A stretch of DNA of 14,865 nt from positions 1-14,865 of the forward strand of contig JBFMAE010000047.1 in NCBI GenBank assembly GCA_040756085.1, given 5' to 3'. The DNA is from JBFMAE01 sp040756085 (GTDB lineage: Bacteria > Desulfobacterota > BSN033 > UBA1163). The notes under the pieces are model-generated. The model ran no database searches. It worked only from the letters and a program-made list of their open reading frames with translations, and was not told where the DNA came from. Positions 6,731-12,935 of this stretch are shown piece after piece. The position numbers and the translations under genes are program-made. How positions within the stretch are numbered: the first letter of the stretch is position 1; every line of letters starts with the position of its first letter.

Positions 6731-8518
6731 TCATCTCCCTACAATTCTTCCGTTAAAGAGACGGAGGGCTTCTTGGATAAGGTTGCTCTCTCCCGTTTCC
6801 TTCTCCAATGGTTTTTCCAGATCATTACGGACCGCACCTCCCGATTCTAAAACCACTCGACCTTTTGATTTCACCCCCTGATCCAAAGGTGAGATGATCA
6901 CCTTCGCCTTTCTCTGAAGGTATTGATGACAGATCGATTCCAACTGGCTTCGGTTTCCCTTTTCTAATATCCTCTCATAATGAAAAGAGTCTTTCTCAAA
7001 GCCGATCTCAACCTTGTCACCACTCAACTGAACGAGATTTCCCAAAGCCAAGAACGAACCCAATATGGGATTCCTGGCACGAGTAAAATCCACCAACCCT
7101 CTCCATGTCTCTTCACGGATTTTTTGGTATTCTCCCTCACCTTCTTCATCCTGTTGGGAATCGTCTGAGTCCATGGTTTGCTCTAAGGGTGGATGTTCTG
7201 AGTTTTTTATCAATTTCTTTGGGATTTCCTCTTCTTTTAAAACTTTTTCCTTCCTGTTCTCCTCCCGGACCATTTGAGGTTTTTCTTCCGGGCCTCTTTC
7301 CATCTGGAAATTTTTTGAACTCATGGGTCTTTCTGAAAGAGGAGGATTCTTATGCTCTGTTGGCCCCATGGAGGGGTGGGCTTTATCTAATAACTCCAAC
7401 TTTTTAAGAACCTCATCAATGGAAAGGATGGGTCGGAAATTGGCCATTCGAATCAACGTCATCTCCAACATGGTCCGAGGGAAAGTGGACTGAGCCACTT
7501 CCTCCTCTCCTTTTAAAAGAAGGCTGAAGAGATGGCTCAGCTGATCGAATTGGAATCTATCTGCCTGTTTTTTTAACATCCCCAATTCTTCTTCCGGCAT
7601 TTCCATCAAGCCTTCTGGATGTTCGATCACTTTGATGAGGATCAGGTTTCTTAGATATTGAAGAATCTCCCTGCAGAATTGTTGGAGATCGTATCCATAG
7701 TGATAAACATGTTCGACAATCTCCATACATCGTCCTGCATCCCTGCTGGCCATGGCCTCTATGGTATCATAGAGAATCTTCTGATCGATCAGACCGAGGA
7801 CTTCAACGATATCTTCATCCCGGATTTCCTTCCCCCCATAAGAGATGACCTGGTCGAGGAGACTCTGGGCATCCCTCATGCTTCCTTCAGATCCCCGCGC
7901 AATGGAGAGTAACCCCCTCTGACTGATTTGAACCTTCTCCTCTTCAACGATCTGTCTCAGGCTTCCGATGATCTCCCTCAACGGAATCCTCTTGAAATCA
8001 TATCGCTGGCATCGGGAAAGAATGGTGGCTGGAATTTTATGGGGCTCGGTTGTAGCAAAGACGAATATGATATGTGGGGGAGGTTCTTCTAATGTCTTCA
8101 ATAAGGCGTTGAAGGCTTCCCGAGTCAGCATGTGGATTTCATCGATGATATAAATTTTATATCGGCTCTTGGCAGGGGTGTAACGGGCATTCTCTCTCAA
8201 CTCCCGGATCTCATCGATGCCACGATTGGAGGCTCCGTCGATTTCGATAACATCCACCGACTTTCCATCGGTGATCTCTTTGCAGGTGCTACATTGATTG
8301 CAGGGGTTGATCTGTGGACCCGCTTCACAGTTCAGGGCTTTTGCTAGAATGCGAGCGGTAGAGGTCTTACCTACTCCTCTCGCCCCCGTGAATAGAAAGG
8401 CATGGGCCACACGTTTCTGCGAGATGGCATTCTGAAGGGTTTGGGTGATGGGTCGCTGTCCGACAACATCTTCAAAGACTTGCGGCCTCCATTTTCTCGC
8501 CAATACTAAATAGGACAT
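6731..8518 (-). CDS. dnaX: DNA polymerase III subunit gamma/tau
   Basis: Clamp-loader ATPase that opens the beta sliding clamp; the long tau form also tethers polymerase cores. The product is 595 residues, a tau-length protein. Seen: Walker A GARGVGKT (45-52), zinc site C64/C73/C76/C79, DEIH box (126-129), SRC sensor (168-170), the clamp-loader domains to about residue 370, a charged low-complexity linker (about 385-460), and a tau-type C-terminal domain (about 465-560). Within the linker are two in-frame slippery heptamers, T TTA AAA (7235-7241) and A AAA AAC (7202-7208). A -1 shift at either would end at a TGA (7146-7148), giving a gamma-like protein of about 457 residues. The ybaB homologue follows after 22 bp. 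No clear promoter is visible just upstream. Confidence 0.97.
   Translation of the reverse strand: MSYLVLARKWRPQVFEDVVGQRPITQTLQNAISQKRVAHAFLFTGARGVGKTSTARILAKALNCEAGPQINPCNQCSTCKEITDGKSVDVIEIDGASNRGIDEIRELRENARYTPAKSRYKIYIIDEIHMLTREAFNALLKTLEEPPPHIIFVFATTEPHKIPATILSRCQRYDFKRIPLREIIGSLRQIVEEEKVQISQRGLLSIARGSEGSMRDAQSLLDQVISYGGKEIRDEDIVEVLGLIDQKILYDTIEAMASRDAGRCMEIVEHVYHYGYDLQQFCREILQYLRNLILIKVIEHPEGLMEMPEEELGMLKKQADRFQFDQLSHLFSLLLKGEEEVAQSTFPRTMLEMTLIRMANFRPILSIDEVLKKLELLDKAHPSMGPTEHKNPPLSERPMSSKNFQMERGPEEKPQMVREENRKEKVLKEEEIPKKLIKNSEHPPLEQTMDSDDSQQDEEGEGEYQKIREETWRGLVDFTRARNPILGSFLALGNLVQLSGDKVEIGFEKDSFHYERILEKGNRSQLESICHQYLQRKAKVIISPLDQGVKSKGRVVLESGGAVRNDLEKPLEKETGESNLIQEALRLFNGRIVGR
7202..7241 (-). 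promoter_or_regulatory. Candidate programmed -1 frameshift region in dnaX
   Basis: On the minus strand, T TTA AAA (7241-7235, codons V426-L427-K428) and A AAA AAC (7208-7202, codons I437-K438-N439) both fit the X XXY YYZ rule in the dnaX frame, 33 nt apart. After a -1 shift, 18 codons follow the second site before TGA at 7148-7146. The position is close to where E. coli dnaX shifts to make gamma (codon 430). I see no convincing Shine-Dalgarno-like stimulator at the right distance and no strong downstream hairpin. Confidence 0.3.
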
Positions 8519-8546
8519 CTCTCACCAATTCGGAATGCGGAATTCA

Positions 8547-8585
8547 CCTGCCTGCCCTGCCTACCGCAGGCAGTCGCAGGCAGGG
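8547..8585. repeat. CTGCC/GGCAG hairpin repeat upstream of dnaX
   Basis: CTGCCT (8557-8562) pairs with AGGCAG (8568-8573) around ACCGC, inside a larger run of CCTGC and GCAGG repeats. It lies between dnaX and the SRP RNA gene. Related hairpins with similar stems are at 8786-8804 and 13132-13148. The remainder of the dnaX-SRP gap (8586-8649) is AT-rich with no gene visible. Confidence 0.6.
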
Positions 8586-8649
8586 ATTGCGGACTTTTTA
8601 AATTTTTCTTAATCAGCTATTAGCCATTAGTTATCAGCCATATTATTAA

Positions 8650-8763
8650 CTTGTTGATAGTCAGGCTACCCTGCGGCACACAAAGGGGATTACTACCGCT
8701 GCTTCCTTCCGGACCTGACGGGGTTTGTAACCTTTTGTTGCGCAGGACCCGACTATCAACAAG
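8650..8763 (-). ncRNA. ffs: Bacterial small signal recognition particle RNA (4.5S type)
   Basis: The minus strand contains the SRP RNA domain IV core GTCCGGAAGGAAGCAGCGGT (within 8694-8715), with GGAAG tetraloop region and GAAGCAGC/asymmetric loop bases that bind the Ffh M domain. The ends form a perfect 13-bp stem: CTTGTTGATAGTC (8650-8662) with GACTATCAACAAG (8751-8763). The roughly 114-nt length fits the small, Alu-less form. With Ffh and FtsY it targets nascent membrane proteins. Its place next to dnaX and tadA matches many bacteria. No obvious promoter lies directly upstream, so it may be read from further upstream and processed. Confidence 0.95.
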
Positions 8764-8773
8764 AATTGACCTC

Positions 8774-8823
8774 CTGTAGGGAACGCCTGCCCACCGAGGG
8801 CAGGGTTTCAAACCGTTCCCTAC
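8774..8823. repeat. Branched inverted repeat just upstream of the SRP RNA gene
   Basis: An outer 10-bp perfect stem, GTAGGGAACG (8776-8785) with CGTTCCCTAC (8814-8823), encloses an inner hairpin CCTGCCC (8786-8792) with GGGCAGG (8798-8804) around ACCGA, plus an unpaired 9-nt arm. It sits where an SRP RNA promoter would be expected on the minus strand, 13 bp before the RNA's 5' end. It may be an RNA-processing structure or a repeat element. Confidence 0.55.
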
Positions 8824-8846
8824 TACAGACCTCCGAATTCATCGAT

Positions 8847-8930
8847 GGCGGACCCGCCAAATAATTTTGAAATCAAAATTATTTGGCGAGGTCTCGCCAA
8901 AATTTGCTTAAGTTTATGCAAATTTTGGCG
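8847..8930. repeat. Alternating CGCC/GGCG palindrome array abutting tRNA-Ser(GCT)
   Basis: GGCG and CGCC motifs alternate: GGCG 8847, CGCC 8855, GGCG 8885, CGCC 8895, GGCG 8927. Two large palindromes result. The first has a perfect 16-bp stem (8855-8870 with 8873-8888), extended by GACC/GGTC with one bulge. The second has a 13-bp stem, CGCCAAAATTTGC (8895-8907) with GCAAATTTTGGCG (8918-8930). The last arm contains the encoded CCA and discriminator of tRNA-Ser(GCT). A competing central hairpin GGCGAG/CTCGCC (8885-8898) is also possible. Confidence 0.7.
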
Positions 8931-9019
8931 GAGAGAGAGGGATTCGAACCCTCGATCCCGTTTTAAGCGGAATACTCGCTTAGCAGGCGAGCCCCTTCGG
9001 CCAACTCGGGCATCTCTCC
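8926..9019 (-). tRNA. tRNA-Ser(GCT)
   Basis: Serine tRNA reading AGC/AGU codons. The acceptor stem pairs GGAGAGA (9019-9013) with TCTCTCC (8936-8930), with discriminator G at 8929 and an encoded CCA at 8928-8926. The anticodon loop is CTGCTAA with anticodon GCT (8984-8982). A long variable arm, typical of tRNA-Ser, and a TTCGAATC-type T loop are present. It is the second of two serine tRNA genes between tadA and the SRP RNA gene, all on one strand. Confidence 0.97.
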
Positions 9020-9127
9020 GTGCTTTACTTCGTTTCGCAGTTTACAGTTATTAGTTCGGTGTCTGGAGTAAATCATGAAAATTCTTTCCAACTCTCCCAA
9101 CTCCGAACTCTTAACTTATTTAGTTCG

Positions 9128-9219
9128 TGGCGGAGAGGGTGGGATTCGAACCCACGTCCCGATATCATCGGGAACCGCTTTTCGAGAGCGGCGCCTTAAG
9201 CCAGCTCGGCAACCTCTCC
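9128..9219 (-). tRNA. tRNA-Ser(CGA)
   Basis: Serine tRNA reading UCG. The acceptor stem pairs GGAGAGG (9219-9213) with CCTCTCC (9138-9132), with discriminator G at 9131 and CCA encoded at 9130-9128. The anticodon loop is CTCGAAA with anticodon CGA (9184-9182). There is a long variable arm containing a TCCCGAT/ATCGGGA stem, and a TTCGAATC T loop. It lies 108 bp upstream of tRNA-Ser(GCT). Confidence 0.97.
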
Positions 9220-9222
9220 GGG

Positions 9223-9316
9223 ATTTCGCCTACGGCGAAATACCTTTTACTTTTCACCTTTTACCTTTTGACTTTGAACTTTCAGCTTTGACCCTTTCTA
9301 CTTTTTACCTCCTAAC
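9223..9316. repeat. Small palindrome and degenerate pyrimidine-rich tract between tadA and tRNA-Ser(CGA)
   Basis: ATTTCGCC (9223-9230) pairs with GGCGAAAT (9234-9241) around TAC, next to the 5' end of tRNA-Ser(CGA). It is followed by about 70 bp of imperfect ACYTTTT-like units of roughly 7 nt (9241-9312). No gene is seen. The hairpin could aid processing of a tadA-tRNA transcript; the tract resembles a decayed short tandem repeat. Confidence 0.5.
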
Positions 9317-9787
9317 TCAAAACTTATAAGCTCTCCTCTTCTTAAAAAAAGACTTTAAGATTTCAGCGCACTCCTTTTTAAGAATGCCTCGGGATACCTC
9401 CAACGTGTGGTTAAAGCCATTATTTTGCAACAATTTGAATTTTGATTCCACCGCTCCAAATTTTGACTCAGGGGTTCCAAAGACCAATCGAAATATCCTG
9501 CCATGCATCATTGCTGAAACACACATCGGGCAGGGTTCGGCCGTCACATACATCACCGTATCGTTCAATCGGTAATTTTTTAACACCTCTCCTGCTTTTC
9601 GGAGGACGAGGACCTCCGCATGGGCAGTGGGATCGCTGAGTCCGATACACCGGTTATGATCTCCTGCAAGCACACGATCCCCTTTGACTAAAATGGCCCC
9701 CACAGGAACTTCTCCTTCTTGGCCAGCCTTCTTTGCTTCCTCCAAAGCCATCTTCATATATTTTTCATCAAACTCTCTATTCTTCAT
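9317..9787 (-). CDS. tadA: tRNA-specific adenosine deaminase TadA
   Basis: Zinc deaminase that converts A34 to inosine in the anticodon of tRNA-Arg(ACG), letting it read CGU, CGC and CGA. The 156-residue length is typical. Seen: zinc ligand and proton-shuttle motif HAE (H56, E58) in DPTAHAEVLVLRKA, and PCPMC (85-89) with C86 and C89 as the other zinc ligands; the N-terminal EVPVGAILV strand is also typical. It heads the tadA-tRNA-ffs-dnaX neighbourhood. The ribosome site is weak (GAAG close to the ATG). A TTGCGT-N17-TAAAAT promoter candidate lies upstream. Confidence 0.95.
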   Translation of the reverse strand: MKNREFDEKYMKMALEEAKKAGQEGEVPVGAILVKGDRVLAGDHNRCIGLSDPTAHAEVLVLRKAGEVLKNYRLNDTVMYVTAEPCPMCVSAMMHGRIFRLVFGTPESKFGAVESKFKLLQNNGFNHTLEVSRGILKKECAEILKSFFKKRRAYKF

Positions 9788-9817
9788 CTTCGATTCTCAA
9801 CACCTAATTCGTAATGG

Positions 9818-9846
9818 ATTTTAACAAGAATTATGAACTGACGCAA
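9818..9846 (-). promoter_or_regulatory. Possible promoter for tadA and the downstream tRNAs
   Basis: On the minus strand TTGCGT (9841-9846) is followed after 17 bp by TAAAAT (9818-9823). The -10 box is good, the -35 box weak. It lies about 30 bp upstream of the tadA ATG, in a short AT-rich stretch after the nifS terminator hairpin. Confidence 0.35.
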
Positions 9847-9942
9847 GGAAAAACAAGTTAAAGAAAATATTAAGAAAGGTTTAAATAGAGGAGGAGAATG
9901 CCTGAGGAAATGCTAAGGGTGATGATTCTCCACCGTGGGAAT

Positions 9943-9981
9943 AAGCAGAGGCAGAGCCATTTCGACCCTGCCTCTGCTTTT
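9943..9981 (-). terminator. Hairpin terminator after nifS
   Basis: A perfect 12-bp stem pairs AAGCAGAGGCAG (9943-9954) with CTGCCTCTGCTT (9968-9979) around a 13-nt loop, 19 bp beyond the nifS stop. On the minus strand the stem is preceded by A residues and followed by a short T-containing stretch (ATT), so termination of nifUS is plausible. The plus strand has a better T run, but no plus-strand gene needs it. Confidence 0.6.
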
Positions 9982-9999
9982 GTAGAATTGAATATTGAT

Positions 10000-11181
10000 T
10001 TATTTTTTACCCTGGGCCTTCAGATAATCTTTCCAGAAAGGCGAGATATCACGCAACTTCTGGATAATCGGTGGAAGATGTTCGATGATGTAATCCATCT
10101 CCTCTTTGGTATTATAAATCGAAAGACTGAAACGGATCGATCCATGGGCCGCGGTAAAAGGAACGCCCATTGCTCTGAGCACATGCGATGGTTCGAGTGA
10201 GCCGGAGGTGCAGGCAGAACCCGAAGAGGCGCAGATGCCGAGATCGGAAAGCAACAGGAGGATCGATTCTCCCTCTACATATTCAAAACTGACGCTCAGG
10301 GTGTTGGGAAGCCGATGGACTCGATCCCCGTTTACCAGGGTATTGGGTATCTTCTCCAGAATCTTTACCTCGAGATAATCCCTCAATGTCTTGACTCGAG
10401 TATTTTCCTCATCGAGATGTTTCTTTGCAAGCTCGCATGCCTTTCCAAGACCGATGATGTACGGGACATTCTCCGTCCCTCCCCTTCTCCCCTTCTCCTG
10501 GTGTCCACCAATCAAGAAAGGAGAAAATTTGGTTCCCTTTCGGATATAGAGAACACCGATCCCTTTAGGGGCATGGAGTTTATGTCCAGATATCGAAAGC
10601 ATATCAGTGGTCGATTTTTTCATGTTGAGAGGAATCTTTCCAGCGGCCTGGACAGCATCGGTATGGAAAGGGATTCCTTTGGCCTTCACAATTTCACCAA
10701 TCTCCTCAACGGGGAAGATCACTCCGGTTTCATTATTAGCATACATGATGGAGACCAGGACTGTCTGTTCTGTAATGGCTTCCTTCAATTCGTCCAGATC
10801 CAGTCGTCCTTCTCGATCGACGGAAAGCTCGGTAACCCGGTAGCCTTTCCGGCCCAAATAGGTAGAGACATTGCCGACGGCAGGATGCTCGACACGAGTA
10901 GTGATGAAATGTCGCATTTCGGGATAGGAGTCGAGGGTTCCCAATATCGCTGCATTATCACTCTCTGTGCCGCAACTGGTGAAGACGATCTCTGATGGTT
11001 CTGCCCCCAAAAAATCGGCCACCTGTTCTCTCGCCTCATTAACCCTCTTTTGTACCTGTCCCCCGAAGAAGTGCATGCTGGAGGGATTTCCATAAAGCTC
11101 AGAAAAGTAAGGGTACATGGCCTCCAGGACCTCAGGGGCTACTCTTGACGTCGCATTATTATCGACATAAACGGTCTTCAC
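10000..11181 (-). CDS. nifS: Cysteine desulfurase, NifS/IscS family
   Basis: PLP enzyme that takes sulfur from cysteine and passes it as a persulfide to a scaffold for Fe-S cluster assembly. The product is 393 residues, typical for group I desulfurases. Seen: N-terminal VDNNATSRVAPEVLEAM, H99 near the PLP ring, the PLP lysine K201 in SISGHKLHAPKG, and the catalytic C324 in SSGSACTSGS. The start is GTG (11179-11181), overlapping the nifU stop as GTGA, with a strong GGAGGAGG ribosome site. Translational coupling to nifU is likely. Probably general Fe-S assembly rather than nitrogen fixation, since no other nif gene is in view. Confidence 0.96.
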   Translation of the reverse strand: MKTVYVDNNATSRVAPEVLEAMYPYFSELYGNPSSMHFFGGQVQKRVNEAREQVADFLGAEPSEIVFTSCGTESDNAAILGTLDSYPEMRHFITTRVEHPAVGNVSTYLGRKGYRVTELSVDREGRLDLDELKEAITEQTVLVSIMYANNETGVIFPVEEIGEIVKAKGIPFHTDAVQAAGKIPLNMKKSTTDMLSISGHKLHAPKGIGVLYIRKGTKFSPFLIGGHQEKGRRGGTENVPYIIGLGKACELAKKHLDEENTRVKTLRDYLEVKILEKIPNTLVNGDRVHRLPNTLSVSFEYVEGESILLLLSDLGICASSGSACTSGSLEPSHVLRAMGVPFTAAHGSIRFSLSIYNTKEEMDYIIEHLPPIIQKLRDISPFWKDYLKAQGKK

Positions 11182-12020
11182 GGTCTGACCTCCTCCACTT
11201 CAATCTCATCACTGACGAATTCTCTCAATTTTGTTTCAACATATTGTTTTAATGTCAATTCAGAACTGGGACAGAAGGAACATTTCCCCCTCAATGCCAC
11301 ATAAACCTTATTCCCCTCAATATCAACCAATTCTAAATCTCCGCCATCCGCTTTCAAGGCCGGGACGATCTCCCTTCCCAGTGTGTCTTCAATTAATTTG
11401 ATCTTCTGGATGTTCGTCAATTTCTTCCTCTCGGGCTTGACAGGGGGCGCCTCCTTCTCCATCTCCTTTCTCACCTGTTCAATGGTGGCCTCGATCTTCG
11501 GATGGCACTTGGCGCATCCCCCTCCGGCCTTCGTATAATAGGTGACCTGCTCTACTGTCTTGAGATCATTCTCCCGGATGGCCTTCGAAATCTCTCTATC
11601 TGTTACACCGAAACATTCGCAGACGACCTCAAAATCCTCTTTGACCACCTTCTCCCCGCGATAATTGGCGATGGCTGCATCGAGGGCCTCCCTCCCCATG
11701 ACTGAGCAGTGCATCTTCTCTTCTGGAAGCCCACCGAGATGGCTGGCAATATCTTGATTGGTCACCTTTTCCGCTTCCTCGAGCGTCATCCCTTTAATGA
11801 TCTCGGTCAGGGCAGAAGAGGAGGCGATCGCGCTGGCACAACCGAAGGTCTTAAACTTCACATCCTTGATGCGTTTATTCTCATCCAACTTGAAGGTGAG
11901 TCTTAAAGCATCCCCGCAGGCAAGGGAACCTACTTCACCGACTCCGTCTGGGTCCTCGATCTCCCCCACATTTCTCGGATTCAGGAAGTGATCCTTCACC
12001 TTCTCCGTATAATCCCACAT
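11178..12020 (-). CDS. nifU: NifU-type Fe-S cluster scaffold, three domains
   Basis: Scaffold on which NifS-derived sulfur and iron are built into clusters. Three domains are visible in 280 residues: an IscU-like domain with C35, D37, C61 and C105; a BFD-like central [2Fe-2S] domain with C134, C136, C169 and C172; and a C-terminal NFU domain with C247-x2-C250. The frame is open from an ATG at 12047, but that ATG overlaps the -10 box of a strong promoter candidate, so transcription would begin downstream of it. The ATG at 12020 gives the usual family N-terminus MWDYTEKV and follows a GGGGG ribosome-site-like run. It overlaps nifS by 4 bp. Confidence 0.94.
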   Translation of the reverse strand: MWDYTEKVKDHFLNPRNVGEIEDPDGVGEVGSLACGDALRLTFKLDENKRIKDVKFKTFGCASAIASSSALTEIIKGMTLEEAEKVTNQDIASHLGGLPEEKMHCSVMGREALDAAIANYRGEKVVKEDFEVVCECFGVTDREISKAIRENDLKTVEQVTYYTKAGGGCAKCHPKIEATIEQVRKEMEKEAPPVKPERKKLTNIQKIKLIEDTLGREIVPALKADGGDLELVDIEGNKVYVALRGKCSFCPSSELTLKQYVETKLREFVSDEIEVEEVRP

Positions 12021-12045
12021 AAAAAACCCCCGATCTTTTTTATTC

Positions 12046-12075
12046 ATTATAAATTCAATTCCTTTAAACCGTCAA
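12046..12075 (-). promoter_or_regulatory. Sigma70-like promoter for nifUS
   Basis: On the minus strand TTGACG (12070-12075) is followed after 18 bp by a perfect TATAAT (12046-12051). Transcription would start near 12039, giving a leader of about 20 nt to the ATG at 12020. No recognisable IscR-type site was seen. Confidence 0.65.
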
Positions 12076-12187
12076 CCTTTTAAATTGAGTCCGGATGCCT
12101 ATCAATTTCTCCTCCGGAGCTCCCATGGTGAACATCCCCCTTCGAAAGGTTCATCCTTTTTAGGACTAAGAAAGTATTGTTTCTCTG

Positions 12188-12217
12188 TTGACAACTCCCC
12201 ATTCCCCTATATATATA
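12188..12217 (+). promoter_or_regulatory. Sigma70-like promoter for the ABC transporter genes
   Basis: A perfect TTGACA (12188-12193) is followed after 16 to 18 bp by an alternating TATATATATA run (12208-12217) that can serve as a -10. A start near 12223 would give a leader of about 35 nt. The gap 12076-12187 between this promoter and that of nifUS holds small palindromes such as CTCCGGAG but no convincing gene. Confidence 0.6.
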
Positions 12218-12257
12218 AAAAGAGGAAGGATATCATTCCCCTGCTCTTTTCTTTATA

Positions 12258-12935
12258 ATGGAAGATCACCTCATCGAACTTATTGAAGTCACTAAAATCT
12301 ATTACCAGGGACATAATCGGGTGGTCGCCCTGGATCACCTCAACCTAAAAATCCCAAAGGGAGAGTTTTTAGTAATCACAGGCAAAAGTGGCTGCGGGAA
12401 ATCGACCCTCATCAATATCCTCGGAGGCCTGGATACCCCTGATCAGGGTCAGGTCATGATCAACGAGGAAGACCTCTCTCAGATGGATGACCGTCGGTTA
12501 ACCCTTTTCCGGCGAGACCGAATCGGCATCATCTTCCAATTTTTCAATCTCCTCCCCATCCTGAGCCTCGAAGAGAATATTGTCCTCCCGCATCTCTTAA
12601 AAGAAAGCTCAGATACCATACAGCCCCGATTGGATCGGCTTCTGCGGGAGATGGACCTTTATGAAAGAAGAAATCATAAACCCCATGAACTTTCAGGCGG
12701 AGAGATGCAACGAACAGCCATCTGCCGTGCCCTGATCAACGACCCTGAAATCATTCTGGCGGATGAGCCAACGGGTAACCTCGATTCAGTCTCTGGAAAA
12801 CAGGTCCTGGAGATTTTACGACGGTTAAAGGACGAACAGGGTAAGACGGTCCTCCTGGTGACCCACAGCCAGGAGGGCGCAGCGATTGCAGACCGGGTTC
12901 TGAGAATGCGGGACGGAAAACTCCTTGAGGAATAA
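12258..12935 (+). CDS. ABC transporter ATP-binding protein, MacB/LolD/FtsE type
   Basis: A 225-residue ATPase of the family that powers MacB, LolCDE and FtsEX-type mechanotransmission transporters. Seen: Walker A GKSGCGKST (42-50), Q-loop Q94, signature LSGGE (145-149), Walker B IILADE (165-170, E170 catalytic), D-loop GNLDS and H-loop H203; DEPTGNLD is characteristic of this family. No Shine-Dalgarno sequence precedes the ATG: the leader there is pyrimidine- and AT-rich, and no alternative in-frame start is available upstream. The partner permease begins 240 bp downstream. The substrate (lipoprotein, peptide or drug) cannot be told from the ATPase. Confidence 0.95.
   Translation: MEDHLIELIEVTKIYYQGHNRVVALDHLNLKIPKGEFLVITGKSGCGKSTLINILGGLDTPDQGQVMINEEDLSQMDDRRLTLFRRDRIGIIFQFFNLLPILSLEENIVLPHLLKESSDTIQPRLDRLLREMDLYERRNHKPHELSGGEMQRTAICRALINDPEIILADEPTGNLDSVSGKQVLEILRRLKDEQGKTVLLVTHSQEGAAIADRVLRMRDGKLLEE

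Noticed and set aside
8845..9329. Plus-strand open frames of 69 and 84 codons over the two tRNA regions, with RERDSNPRS and GEGGIRTH-like peptides
   Set aside because: These are the well-known spurious translations of serine tRNA genes read on the opposite strand; the tRNA structures explain the sequence fully.
9898..10200. 100-codon plus-strand frame with a strong GAGGAGGAG ribosome-like site and ATG at 9898
   Set aside because: The frame runs through the nifS terminator hairpin and then antisense to the nifS 3' end, with no recognisable domain; the purine-rich run is probably chance.
10315..10995. 226-codon plus-strand frame inside nifS
   Set aside because: It lies antisense to a well-conserved cysteine desulfurase with intact catalytic residues, and its translation shows no family features.
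12090..12165. Short minus-strand frames (17-23 codons) in the nifU-ABC gap
   Set aside because: Too short, ribosome sites misplaced, and no recognisable peptide; the region is better read as space between divergent promoters.
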